DNA from: Arctopsyche grandis
Lineage: Eukaryota > Arthropoda > Insecta > Trichoptera > Hydropsychidae
Length of the DNA stretch: 64,000 nucleotides
NCBI RefSeq assembly: GCF_051622035.1
Contig: NC_135355.1
Coordinates: 3,100,001 to 3,164,000 of the forward strand
Direction of reading: 5' to 3'
The notes beneath the pieces were generated by a model. That model did not search any database and was not told the DNA's origin. It was given only the letters and a program-made list of their open reading frames with translations. The position numbers were made by a program, and so were the translations under genes. Below, piece by piece: positions 1-13,400 of the stretch; within the stretch, counting starts at the first letter, position 1, and every line of letters starts with the position of its first letter.

Positions 1-760
1 GCGACAACATTTTTGACCTTTCTAAGAGGAGAAAATCCCACTTCCGGTTTATTAAATTTACTGATTTTTTTTTTATTTTCATCACATTAATACAAGAATT
101 ATATTTGATTTTTTTTGTGGAGATCACACATGTTTAAGAGGTTGAAAAAAATAGTGGAAGATAAATCGAACAAGAGTAAACTGCCACTTCCGATTAAGGT
201 ATGCTTACAAAATTTTATCCATAACTTGCTATTACGCTTAAACTTCTAGATATGAAATTTTAGTTCAATAAACCATAAGGTTTCTGAGAAAAACATAAAA
301 AACCTTGATTCTCTAGAGTAAAACTACTACTTCCGGTTCAGATAAAAATATTCAAAAAATATTAGGTTATAAATATTATTATTTCTTTAGGTTATAGGTT
401 TATATTTTAGGTTATAAATATTATTTAAATATTATTATTTCGATAATTGAATTCAAAAACACCTATAAGGGGAGGGTACCATTTCCGGTCAACTTAAAAA
501 TTTGAAAAAAATTTAACTTGTGTCTATAAGAATTTCAGTAACCGATACTAAGTTTTGGTTCCATAGGACTAACGGTGCTCAAAAAATCCCCAAAATACAC
601 AGACACACACACACAGACACACACACACTTTTTTCTAGATCATGAAAAAGTGATCAGTGTTCGATTCTGAGTTCCAACTAGTCAAAATCTCGATGTCGAA
701 TTTTCGCATGATTACAAAACTTCATCTATTGTTACTACGTACATAGATAAAGTAAAAATT
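1..760. repeat. Diverged repeat with periodic acttccggt motif
   Basis: The motif acttccggt or a one- to two-base variant occurs near 40, 185, 331 and 482, a spacing of about 145-150 bases. The right part has a CA-rich microsatellite (about 600-630). This looks like degenerate tandem monomers or the tail of an interspersed repeat. No coding potential is seen. The class is not identified. Confidence 0.4.
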
Positions 761-1685
761 TGGAATCAATTAATTTTAATCGATGAATTAATTCATATAT
801 GTATGTACATATGTTTGTAATTTTAAGTACAAATGCATTGCATAATCTTTATAAATAAAAATTTATGTTTGTCTGTTATACAAATTCACAATTTATAGCC
901 ACTAAATTTGGTATATTGTCTAACGGAACCCTAACTTAAACCGCATACAGGGTTTGAAATTTGAATAGATTCAATGCTTGAAAACATTGGAACTAATGGT
1001 TGTTTATTAGAAAATCATGTTTATTATAGTCCTTTGTTGAGTCATTTCTTCATCTTTTATACACCTGAATAACTCTGGACAATGCTTACATAAATGCGGC
1101 GAGCATTATTGACTAGTATAATAAAAAAAATTAATGTAAAATATGTATCTCTTTTGTTACAGCCACTAAATTTTGTATATTATCTCATAGTACTCTAACT
1201 TAACACATTCAGCCCGGCGCATGATTTCATACATTTGCCCATGTGGCGGCACTGTCACGCGTATCGGCACCCAATTACGCTTGATGGCATTAAATCACTT
1301 TATATAATGAGTTGTCCCTAAATCTTTAGAATTTTATAGGAATTTTAGTGTTGGGGTGCTCAATGAAGTGGAACCGTAAAATTATAGTCTGCTATAGCAC
1401 TATCCGCGTGGCCACCGGTGGTTCACGCCGGGTTCTGAAGAAGTTTAATTTTTCATGTCCAACTTTAATTTGTCCAAGCAACACCTGGCAATTTCGCTGG
1501 TAGTATTGTAATAATAATGCATTACTATATCTTGTATTTTATTTATAACATTATATATAGAATAATTTTATTTAAATATACGTATATAAGTATTTTACAT
1601 TGTAATTGAAACAAATTCGACGAAATAAAGTACAATTTTACATACAAATTTTGTTAAATTTGGTCCCGCACTAGAAATTATGACG
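761..1685. other. Intergenic sequence 3' of the lebercilin gene
   Basis: There is no gene. A segment near 893-930 beginning agccactaaatttggtatat is echoed near 1161-1195, so part of it is an old duplication. A GC-richer patch at about 1203-1442 is bordered by loosely inverted cagcccggcg and cgccgggttctg and may be a decayed inverted-repeat element. Reverse-strand AATAAA-like signals near 1540-1580 could end the lebercilin transcript. Confidence 0.35.
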
Positions 1686-4600
1686 CTAATTCTTTGAAAA
1701 TTTTCCTCGACTTTTCACCTTTGGAATACCTTGGAAACACAAACCGTCATCATCACCACGATCTATAGCTTTCAAAGTGGCCAACAACTTTTGTTTCTTC
1801 TCTTCATCTAGATCTGACGAAACTTTCCTATTCCCGTTATTGTTGACTTCTAAGAGTTTATATTCCTTTTTAGTACTGGCTACCTCATCATCGTCAGTGA
1901 AAATCTTTTTACTAACGCTATTCGTCTCGGAATCATCGAAATTCAGTTCAGATCGATCGATCAATATATCATCAGTAATCTTTTCCAACATATCTTCAAC
2001 CATGAACCTCTCTTGAGCCGCCTTCTCCTCCAGCTCATGACACTTGGCATCTACGACGTCGAAATTGAAACCCTTACTTGCTTTAATACTATTCGCAAAT
2101 TCTTCATCATTTTCGATGACTTCAGCCTCCAAATTCAACAGCGGAATGTGCATATTTGCATTTTTCGTCCCGTTAAATTCGAAGGGGGAATTTAACACCT
2201 CTTCCGGCGAGGAGTCGGAACACGAATTGGAAAACTTGGATGATTTTGTCATTATTTTTGTCTTAGGAATGCGTTTTGACCGCATCGGAATGCTAGAAAT
2301 TTTCGGTTGATTCATCTTTTTAGACAATTGCTTCCTCAACAAGTCGACTCTTTCTTTGACGTTGTCGTTCGTCGGTTCTTCGATCTCTTTTTCTTTTATG
2401 ACTTTCGGTAATTCAAGGTCTTTTGTAAGTGTATTGGAATCGCTAGACGATTCGTTATCGTTTTTAAAATACTCTTTATTGCGTTTGAATTTATTGTCAG
2501 TCAAAAATTTACTATCGTTCACTGTAAAAGTAGAGCCAGTATTATAATCCGCTTTAGACGATGATTCAGTTGATATCTAAACGATAAAAAAATAGCATAT
2601 TATATTTATTACATCTATGTATTATATCTCTTATACAGGCAATAAATGAAATTAATCACCTGATTATCTACAATAGATTTTCCGTTGACTAATATACTCA
2701 AATCAAAAGAAGAATTCTTTATACTGTCCTTAATATTTTTTTCCGAATTGGAAAAGTTAATCTTTGGACTTCTTTTTGGAAACGTAGCTGCAATAACTTT
2801 ATCTTTCTTCTACAAATAACATAAATTGCATACAAACTTTACAGACAAAACTTAAACTCATCATTAAAATCATACGATTATACCTCAATAACAGAATTCA
2901 ATCTTTCACATTCGCTCAAAGCGTTGTTCAATTGGTTTTGAGTCTCTTTGTGCTTTTGAACTTCAACGTTGACCTGATGTTTATAGCTTTTGGCTTCAAG
3001 ATTCAACTTTTTTTGCAAAGTGTTTACCGTTTCAATTTGCCTGCTCAGTTTTTCGGTTAAATCATTCACCTGATGCTGGAGCTTTTCCCTCTCGCACAAC
3101 TTTCTGCATTGAAAAATATTTTTTTACACACAAAACTCAATATATTTGGGAACTGGAGCTATTTATCAAGCACTCACGCATCTTTACTAAGAGTCAATAG
3201 ATGACGATGTTCATCGTTTAGCTTTTGAAACTCGACCTCTTTATCTTTCAATTTTTGTTCAGTCTCTTTTAGTTGAAGCTTCAATTGCTTGAATCTGACT
3301 TGCCACGATCTTACCTCTTCATTGTGACTGTTGAAAATTTTGGGGATATCGCCATTGACGCCAACGTATCTGTAATTAAAAGTTTTAAATTTAAAAAATA
3401 GCAGATCTCATACTATTTCATAAATAAGCATGTTTGTCAATTTCATCTTAAAATCACCCAAAAATTTTTATAGAGAAAATATTGAAATAGATATTTGACT
3501 ATAATTCTTATAGTAATGGATGGAGACACGTATTTTGGGCACTTTGCTATTAATGCTTAATTGATGTTAAAATTCGGAATAGATGCGAATAGATGTTAAA
3601 ATAACAAACAAAAGTGAAATTTCCATAAAATTTATAAAATTAATAGACAATTTAGAAGGGTCTTCCTATCCCTTTGCCCATTTATTATGTGAAGAAATTG
3701 AGGGGATAAAACAGAGCTTGCAGTTTACTATAGACGGTGTTTTTCCTATCGAAACCAAGCAACTGGTTTTGTCTACTACTGTAAACAAAAGAAGACAGTT
3801 GGAGCTGTGTATCCAAAAGGCTGCTCAAAAAAGCTTCTTAAAACTAGACTCGCACTCAAGACTAAATGAGACAAATCTATTCCTCCGAACATTGAGTAAA
3901 CTATTCAATCCATCTGTGGCAGGTTTAAAATCTAATATTAATGTTTAAAGAAACAGTTTTGTTTTTTAGAAACCTGCCATTGTTCAATGTATTAACAGAG
4001 GCTCAATATTTGGAAGGATATCAGCACTTTTTGAACAATTAATAGAGAATATAAAAAGGGAATCCACGCCGGATATATTGCTATTATTGATGGCAACAAA
4101 AATTAAATATGAAGAGTTTGATTGTGCCGCTCAAAAATCTATTTGGTGTCCCGTCAATAGTGTGGATGCTGAAAGGTATTTTAGTAAATACAATATAATT
4201 GTTACCGATCGTCGCACGAATCTCAAAAAAGAATCTGTAGAAATATGCTCCATGTTAAGTTTTAATCAATTTTAATTGGTATTATATTTTTATATTCATA
4301 TTTTTTGTCTTTGTATTTTTATATTCATGTTTTTTTCATTGTATTTTTAATTTCAAAACATTTTTTTAATTTTTCTTTTATTCTTTAATGGTTGTGTTGT
4401 CTTTGAATTGTGTATATGTTATATAAATTTTATTAAAATTCATCGAAATTTTTTATTATTTAAAATTAAACTCTTCATAAAAATAGATGCTAAATTGAAC
4501 ATTTTTAATGCCCTAAAACGCTAAAATGCAAAATGAAAATGCGAAAATTGACAAAAATAGTTGTCCAAAATACGGGTCTCTAGTAATGAGTATTTATTAT

Positions 4601-5046
4601 ACTTTTTATGATCAAAAGCCTCAAAAAAAAAAAAAAAATACATATAATGCTATTTCATTTAAAATTTGAACATAGAAATGTTACCGTTGCAATGCTGAAT
4701 CCATTCTTTTTTGAAGATTACGAAGAAGTCGATTTTCATTAGTCAATTCCTGAAAGGTTTGAACGTTTTGTTCATTGAAAATTCAATTTAAATATTTACA
4801 TTTCTAATAAATTAAAAATAAAAATATACATTCAAATGGTAATGAGCGTCAGCAAGTTGATTTTGCAGTTGTTTCAATCGATGATCTTTCGCAGATATAA
4901 TTCTCTTCGATATATTTCTATCTCCTCCTCCATTTCTATTACCGTGAGTCGTTATAGACATTGTCGTAGTACTGAGTAACGGGTGAAGACTCTTCTTTTT
5001 ACTCAAAACACAAGGATATTTCACACTTTTATTTAAATTTTCTTTG
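1686..5046 (-). CDS. LCA5: Lebercilin (LCA5-like) coiled-coil ciliary protein, 5' end missing
   Basis: I read six exons on the minus strand: 5046-4830, 4749-4685, 3369-3178, 3103-2884, 2809-2660 and 2576-1686 (TAG stop). All junctions are GT/AG and the codon phases agree, giving about 577 residues. The series ISAKDHRLKQLQNQLADA, ELTNENRLLRNLQKRMDSAL, EREKLQHQVNDL and FPKRSPK follows the order and spacing of the vertebrate lebercilin domain, which is mostly coiled coil. The last exon (297 codons including the stop) is low-complexity, acidic and serine-rich. Known lebercilins act at the ciliary base and axoneme with intraflagellar transport. The first recognised exon begins mid-codon, so at least one 5' exon is missing; an internal ATG in exon 5046-4830 is an alternative start. 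In insects, expression in ciliated sensory neurons and sperm would be expected (inference). Confidence 0.78.
3521..4582 (+). mobile_element. Internally deleted hAT transposon
   Basis: The left end tggagacacgtattttgg and right end ccaaaatacgggtctcta form terminal inverted repeats. The flanking 8-mers gtaatgga (3513-3520) and gtaatgag (4583-4590) are a near-perfect 8-bp target duplication, as hAT elements make. It lies in a lebercilin intron in the opposite orientation to the gene. At about 1.06 kb it is too short for a full transposase gene. Confidence 0.85.
3583..4275 (+). pseudogene. hAT transposase remnant with dimerisation motif
   Basis: Two reading blocks (3583-3948 and 4078-4275) in different frames are separated by stops. 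The second contains CPVNSVDAERYFSKYNIIVTD followed by RRTNL and a terminal hydrophobic run, the typical C-terminal hAT dimerisation region. The catalytic N-terminal half is missing, so the copy cannot be autonomous. It belongs to the element at 3521-4582. Confidence 0.8.
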
Positions 5047-7447
5047 CTAAAATAAAGAAACACTACAATATTATAAGCTTAGCATTTTTGAAATACTCAA
5101 AATTTATAATCAATTACACATCACATACAATAGTCGTTTCATCACACTTCCTGAAAGATTTTATCAATTTTACCTTTAAAAATCCCATCATGATAAATCG
5201 TATCTAATACAAAATATTTTTATATATCCGATAATACAAAAATAATGCATGTGTGAAGATAAACTGATAAACTTATCGACGGATGTACACATTATTCATA
5301 AGTTATCTTAACTACAAATACCCAATGTATGTAAATTAACGATATATTCATCGTATTAAGTGATCCTATCAATCACAATCTGACAATACACATATTGGAA
5401 AATCAATATGTAGAAATTTATGTGAGAAATTCCTTTTACAATGCTGAACAAATATGTAACTGGATGAGCTAAGGATTAATTATGTTTGTGTGATGGAAAT
5501 CTTTTTGAGAATACCTTTTCGCACACTTATTTTCTTCTGGAATCAGACTCAGTAATGACATAGTTCCCGGCAAGGCATATGTATGATTAATATTATAATT
5601 TCAGTTGAAACTCTCCTCAACCAGAACAGATACATCAGCCATTTGTTGTTCGAATAATATTCCATGGCAACCGTTTTACAGAGGGGTTCTAGCACACTCA
5701 TATTACACCATGTCATGTAACAAACTACAATTCGAAGCACTTGTATGCCTTCTAAGCTTATGGAAATCCACAGATTTCATTCAGCTGATCCACCTAACCT
5801 CAAACGCTGTCATTTTAAATAGTACATATTATATTCATAGATGTAGAATAACCTAGATATGCCATTACATACAAATTTCGTTGGAGATCTTGTCGCCACT
5901 ATCTGAGGGGTGCGGGGGGTTTAACTAGCGGGGAAGTGGTGAAAAAAAGGAAGAAACGCAGCAGTGGTCAGCAACCAGTAGTTTTATTTTATTTATAACT
6001 TTATTTTATTGGACACTCCGCGTGACAGTAAACCAAATGAATAAAGCCATATTAAGAAAAAAATATTTAGCTATACACACTATATTAAACTACAAATGTA
6101 TGTTACTATAATAAAACCGTCATTAACTATTACAATATTTAAACATTAGTAACTTCCACAAGGATCAATTTTAAAGCTGACACTTTAATATTTAGTTGAT
6201 TGTTTGTAGTTTTAAACTTAATGTCGATTTCTGAATTTCCTTCAGTGCCAACAGTGGCAGAGGTGGTCGATCGCTGTTCCATCAGTGCATATAACACTAC
6301 ATACATCGCGCCGATATTTCGTTATATGTTAAAATACTACTATAATTGAAGACATTATATATTAATTCTTTCTTATAATATGTGATGCCATCCGCCTTTT
6401 TATGTTTTCTTGAGTAATTGTAACACAATTTCACTGAACACGTTGGCATTTTCGAAAAATGTCAATCGACCTTCCTACTTAGAAGCTAACTAGCTACTGA
6501 GAGAGAGTATGCATCCTCTGTACTTTTTTTTTGTGTGTGCATCCTCCAACAGGGTGACTGGCTTAGAGCGTCAGGGCATATCTATGTATTCTATATCTAT
6601 GATTATATTGGAATACTTATTTTGATCATACATACATTCATCTAGCTTCACGTCCTTGCTGAAACCTCAGCTAGGTTTTTGTTTTGTGGTACTTTTACAC
6701 TCTCAAAGATGTTATCAAATTCTAGTCAAATACAATCATGGCGTAGCTGGGTAGAGAAAATTAACAATGTCACTGATTTTGAACGTCAAATCCACAGTGG
6801 GAGTTCCCGGTTGAAAAATCTTGTATGTTGAGCTATTTAACAGATTGGTACGATGACTTTGAAGATGTAGGAAAACCTGTAGTATTTATGGATTCACAGT
6901 ATGTAGTTATAGAAGATATGTGGTTGTATTGAAAGAATCTGATCAAGATGTTGAGCCTATGTACCTATTATTGAATTGAAGAAAAATTGACATTTATGAA
7001 CATATGCGTAGGAGGAAGAGCTTTTGACAACTTTTGGGTTGGATTAGATCAGTTAGACAAATGATGAACCGGGCAAAACAGTTCGGAGAGATCATCTACA
7101 TATACTAGTCTCTAATATGGTTCTCGGAAGAATGCACTGAATAGTGGCACAGTTTCAAGAAATCCAAATTTTCAAAGTCACTCAAGAAGAACTTACTCAA
7201 TAGGATTCCACAAAAAAGGGTTAGCACCTTCGGATAACATACAAATACCCCTTGACGCTTTTTTCTTCTTGAGAATCTTTGAAAGTTTGGATTTCTCAGG
7301 AGTGCAGCTCTCTTGAGTGCATTTATCCGATCACCCTTTGATATATACATAGAAAGAAAATGTGCATTTAGAAAAATAAACCATGTATTTATCATAAATA
7401 ATAATATTTACATCAACAACTTTGCAATATACAACATAAATTATTCA
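5047..7447. other. Intergenic region between lebercilin and ABCB7
   Basis: It should hold the missing 5' exon(s) of the lebercilin gene. I could not find an ATG exon with the required donor phase (two bases before the junction) close upstream. Apart from a THAP-like fragment near 6.4 kb, no recognisable coding unit is present. A short G-rich run lies near 5908-5940. The rest is AT-rich without clear repeats. Confidence 0.4.
6297..6449 (-). pseudogene. THAP zinc-finger N-terminal fragment
   Basis: A 50-codon frame starts MPTCSVKLCYN and continues to GITYYK. The start Met-Pro, the C-x4-C pair, the following asparagine and the aromatic pair match the first half of a THAP domain, a C2CH DNA-binding zinc finger found in host regulators and P-element-type transposases. 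The second Cys-His pair is not found and the frame stops early, so this is a broken copy or a lone exon. Assignment rests on a short motif. Confidence 0.4.
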
Positions 7448-10400
7448 TTAACTAGTATTATAATCATCACTTTGGTTTTGCCTCCTCCATAATTTTGAAT
7501 ATAGAGAATTCCTATTCGCTAACAACGATTGATGTGTTCCTCGTTCGCTTATAGCCCCATTTTCTAGTACGAGAATCTCATCAGCATCCATTACAGTCGA
7601 CAGACGATGAGCGATGCATATCGAAGTCCTACCGTGAGTTGCCCTTTGCAAAGCTTGCAATATATTCTAGAACAACAATAATTAGCAATGAAAAACAGAC
7701 TTCAAATAGTTGAGCGAGTGAAAAAAACAACTACTAACATGTTCGGTGAGAGAGTCGAGGCTGGACGTGGCCTCGTCGAAGATCAGCACGGGAGAGTTTT
7801 TCAAAATGGCCCGAGCTATAGCCACTCTCTGTTTCTCCCCGCCGGACAATTTCAATCCTCGTTCACCGACTCGCGTCTCGTAGCCGTGCGGCCATTTCAA
7901 TATAGCGTCGTGTAATTCGGCCATTTTGGCCGCTTCGTACACCTCTTCTCTGGACTTGGACAAATCGCCGTAGCTCAAATTGTGATAGATCGTATCATGG
8001 AATAGGACAGAATCCTAAAAAATACACATATAATTACATTTACATACATTAAACACAAATATAGATTATCAAGTTTAAAGCTTGTCTACCTGCGGAACTA
8101 TTGCTATGGCCTTTCTCAAACTGTCGATGTCTACGTCTTTTATATTTTGTCCATTTACCAAAATTTCACCTGATTGTGGTTCGTAAAATCTGAACAGCAG
8201 TCGTACCATTGATGATTTTCTGAAATTAGTAAAAACTTTGATATCTATTATTCTCTTATATAAAACTACCTGTCACTTCTTGTCATCTGTGATTGTATTA
8301 TCATATGTTCGTTCAGATCTAAAAGCAGGTCTATCTTACTATCGGGTTAAAAACCAATGTGTAGGAATATAGCACAACTTATACTATCCCGAATCGAGGT
8401 CGATGATCTCACATATTTCCCTATTGAACTGGAGCTATGCAATTACACGTTAAGTCAATCTTGGCCGAAATACCTTCGTTCAAACTAGGACAAAGACACC
8501 ATCAACTCGCTCCAGATACGTAAACCTCCGAGACGATGATTTCACCACATAGCATACATAAGCACCAACCAAAACCCGAGGAACAGCTACACAAAGGATA
8601 ACCAGTATATAAACCAGCGCATCATCCCCAGATGCCAGTGAGTTTCAGGAGCTCAGCCTGCTCACTCCTCCGAAGCCGAGCAACCATCTCCTTCACCATA
8701 CATACAATAACACTTGTATCCACTGAACAATAAAGATCCTCTTCCAAACACACGTGTTTCTATAGGCTGGGACACAGTTAACATACCTTCCCTGCCTAAA
8801 AATGAAAGATTTTAATTGAAAGTCTTGCTCACCCAGATCCAGAGCCCCCGACGAAAGCAGTCTTTTTACCCGGTGTAATTGAGAAGTCTAAATTGTTGAA
8901 GATCAGTTTTCCGTGTTCGTATGAAAAGTTTACATTTTTAAACGTTATCGAAGCGTTATCTCTGTGTATGTCGAGAATAGGCGCTTTGGGCTTAGACTGA
9001 AAGCAATCATATAAGATATTAACATAACTGTGTAGGATTATTGTATGCTTTTTAGAAGACAGGCACTTACTTGTATGGCACTGTTTACAGTCATGAGGGT
9101 GAACATTGTTTGCATGTCGATTAAAGCCTGTCGTATTTCTCTATAGACGGATCCCAAGAATCCCAACGGGATCGAAAGTTGAAACAGCAATCCGTTCACC
9201 ATCACCAAATCTCCCACCGTCATATTTCCTATAACATTCACCATAAATTACACCGGATGAAGAAGTGAGCGACTTTAATTCGAGGCGAACGGACCTTGGA
9301 CGATTTGATTGGCCGCCAAGACCATGATAGTACTGAGTGCGACACTAAATATTGCATTTTGTCCAAAATTTAGCACGGCCAAGCTGGATGATGTTTTGAG
9401 AGATGCGACTTCGTATTTTTTCAAACTTTCATCGTAGCGTGTCAGCTCAAACTTTTCATTATTGAAATACTATAAAGAAATAATATACATATATTACAAA
9501 AAATTACTAACGATTTACTAGACGATTAGTAACTTGAAAATGAGCACTTTAATTGAAAAGTAAATTTTACGAGCTAAATAAAATTAAACTGGATTATGCA
9601 AGAAAAGATAATGGGGACAATTAAAATGCATTTTATAAAATTTGTTTGAATTAAAAAAAAATACTCATTTAAAAATATAAATTTACAATTTAAAAATAGT
9701 TATTCATACATATATTAAAAAAAAATCAACATAAAAGAATTATAATTAAATTATAAAACAAAAGAACACATAAAAAGTCTTATGTTCCTTTAATATAATA
9801 TTTGTAGACTTAAAACATAAAATAAGCAATAATACTAAAAACCTCTAATAAATTAATGAAAACACTTGATCATTAAAAAATTACAAATCCATTGTTTTGA
9901 TTAGTTCAACATTTTAATATCAAATGCCCGCATTTGATAAGTAACTTTCACAATAGAAAAAATATAAAGCAACCTAATATGAATGAAATGCGCATTAACG
10001 CTGAGCATCAAATATATCGGCAACCGTCCAAGTTAGCACACTCTGTACTATACATAGATATTTAATCTTAATAACTCACGAGTTAATAGTTTGTGAATTA
10101 AACTGCAAATTTGTTGTAGTTGAAATCATCCTGCTGTTAACTGCACACTTTTTAATTGTGGAATGATTGAAACATTTTTTTTTAATTCATACTACAAATT
10201 AAATTTTGATCAATGTAACAGAAATACATTTATTAAATGCGCAATTTCTATTATTCTAATGCGCAAATGATTCGATCTAAGAGCTATTTTTTAAATGCAC
10301 CATTAAATTGTACCCAAATATAATTATTTAAGTGAACTCAGCACATTGTCTAATAACTTCTCTTGGCATAATGTCTGAAATTCGGATGTTAATATACATT

Positions 10401-13400
10401 CTTCTCGATAGTAAGATAGTTCCCGTGTGTAACTCTCGACGGATGGAATTTTCGGGCGCTAGATGTTCCGCGATCGAGATTTTAGTGACGTGTGCGACAT
10501 CGCTTTGAGCGGAATTATCACTGAACCCAATATATACAATACAAAATTTCTTTCTTCTTAAAAAAAAGAGACATGACACAAACTGGGAACATTTCTTGGA
10601 AGACTTATGTGAAATTTTGTACAATATACATCCAATCAGATGGGATCTTGTCGCAATCAAACGATTTCATTAGAATTTTCATTCAGAAATTCCACAAAGG
10701 TCTTACGACTATGCCGAACGGTAGATTTGATTAAAGTGTCATTATTTTAACAAAATATAACTTTGTTTCTTTGCCACGACACTATCCTATGTACGTATGC
10801 ATAAAATTTAGCTACTGAATACATATGTATTTACTTTTCAATTAAAATGTACTTTTTATGTTAATCAATCGTCTAATTATTTGTATAGAAGAGACTGATA
10901 AATATAACAGAAGATCCAACGGTGGGATCGGAAGTTTTGCTTAAATAAAATACATATTTTATATGTGATATATTGTGCTACGTATAACTACTATAAACCA
11001 AAAATTCAGATATAATGAAGATTTCTGACGTTCACATGAAAAACTTCTAACCTAACCGTTGGATCACTCGTGGGTTTGATTTATTTACTTTGACAGTTTC
11101 ATAGTTTATCAGTGAATCTATGGCTTTGTTTCCGGCTTCATTTTCAGCTTGATTCATGTGGACTCGGAACTTTGTCCTCCATTGAGTGACGCCGAGAGTA
11201 TATGCAGCGTAAATTGATACGCAGCCGAAAGACACACCTATAAATATAGAAAATATTGATGAATTATCAACAAAGAGTATGACAAAACTAAATAAAGAGT
11301 ACCGACCGGCGAAAGCAATTCCCCCTTTAATTCCTAGAATGCTGGAAACCAACGCCAATTCGAATATAGTCGGAACAACATTGAAAACCATAGCCGTCAG
11401 TACAAAATTGATGGCACGAGATCCTCGATCGATAGTCTGCAAAAAATGATAAAGAATAAAATAAACACCTGGAAGAATGCATGTATGAATATGATATAAG
11501 GTTGGCATGCATGAGTTGAAGAATGGTTAAGTTGTCATCCTGTACATGTAGCGCGGCGAGCACGGACAGGTCGTTATGGCGTCACGAAAAAGAAATAACG
11601 ATTAAAATTGCCGAGTATTATTTAACTGTACCGCCTGTGTCTCCTGACGACCAGATCCTACAATGGTATATATAAAAAAAATAAAAATGACTATTTGAAT
11701 TCATTTTCATATGTACCATACCTTTGATAGGGCTCCGGTTTGTTTCGTCAGATGGAAGTTTAAATCCAAATTGTGCAGATGCGTGAAAACGTTGCATGCG
11801 AGTTTCCGTATGGAATGTTGGGCGACGTGTGCAAATACGGCATTTCGCAATTCATTCAAACCGGCCGATCCAGCACGAGCTATACCGTCTGTAAAAGAAA
11901 AATATTCGATAAGTTCTGTGCCTGTCGTAGGAAGTATTACTCAAAATTTTGACGTGGTACTATAACGATTTGTAACAATAAAATCAATGTTTCAAAAAAA
12001 AATGTTTTTGTAAATAAACAACCTCAAAAGCAGACCTGTCTTAAGCGTGGTACTCACTTGCGAGCTGTACCTGTAACCAGTAGCCAGTGAAGGCACCTCA
12101 TTTATTGGTTCGCGAGCCGCCAAGGTAAGCTCGCAGCAATACTTTAGAGTTTAGAGTGTTGGTTGTTGCGACAAATCAAAGGAGGCTCGCAGTTGCTTCG
12201 TAGACGTTGTTTGAAGCGGCGAGCCTGCCGCGAGCCTCTGACACACTTCAAACCGGTTTATTTGCACAATGGCGAATTCGGCAGCTTGTCAGCCCGAGTT
12301 CGGAACGAATACCGTGGAAACAAGGGCTCACACCATTGACTCATGTTGACGAAGAGGTTGCGCACTCATCTACCGTGTATCCACTCGGTTACAGTTACAG
12401 CTCGCAAGTGAGTATCTGGCACCCTTTGAGGAGTACGGCCGTACGGGTACGTGGAAAGTAAAATGGCCCCGCCAGAGTACGGCCGTACTCGTACGGTTTG
12501 ACACGTTCAATCACTCAAAATACTCTACCTCTCTCATTGTTCGACATATTTGCATCTCGTTTTTTTTCAAGTGTTGCTGAGATTTCTCTTTCACTCTTGT
12601 GTATGTATATTTTTGTATTCGAATAAAGAAACCAAATTTAACGAGGCGTGAAAGCCAGTTAAATTTTTATGACTGAACATGATGACAATTTTTTTTCTAA
12701 AGTAATATTTTCCACATGTAAAAACTATAAAATATGTTCCGAACGAATAACATTGAAACCTCTGACTAAATTTATTTCATTTGACCCTCATAAAAATAAT
12801 TTAGCGTAAAATTATAGATTTATTTTCGAGAGAATTTGGTTCGAGATGCAAGGCAAAACCCCGCCGGGCAATAAATCAATCATATAATCGAGCGAAATAT
12901 GTCAACTTTAAAACTTCCCACAAAATAAGAGTGTTCGCTCGGATTTTTCAAGTCAGTTGATTCCGAAAAAAAAACTCACTCCTGAGACGTTTCTGGTGTT
13001 CAAATTAACTCACTACTCAAAAGGTTAAGGCGAATACTCACTGCGAGCTGTAACCGACACAATGCTAGTGTGGACGCCACATATTTTGGTTCGCGAGCTC
13101 GCTGCGAGCGGTTAAAGTCTGACCACACTAAGGTCTGTTCATACCTAGTCAGCACGTACCGACTTCAGCAGGTATCCGGCCGTACGAAAAGTATTCTTTG
13201 GTGCATTTTGTATGGGTATATTCATACCAACCGTCACGTTTACGCCACGGCAGGCTTACAGCAGTACCCGACATTTCATGTTCATACCTTACAGCAACAT
13301 CCGTCAACGTATCGTATCCGTTTTTTTGGCCATCGTGGAAATATACACGCGAATTACGTGCCATGAGTCTGCCGCTTTGCTGTTTTGGACCAATTATCGA

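Noticed and set aside
5605-5856. 83-codon frame as a small gene
   Set aside because: It overlaps another frame on the opposite strand, has no recognisable domain and no supporting signals.
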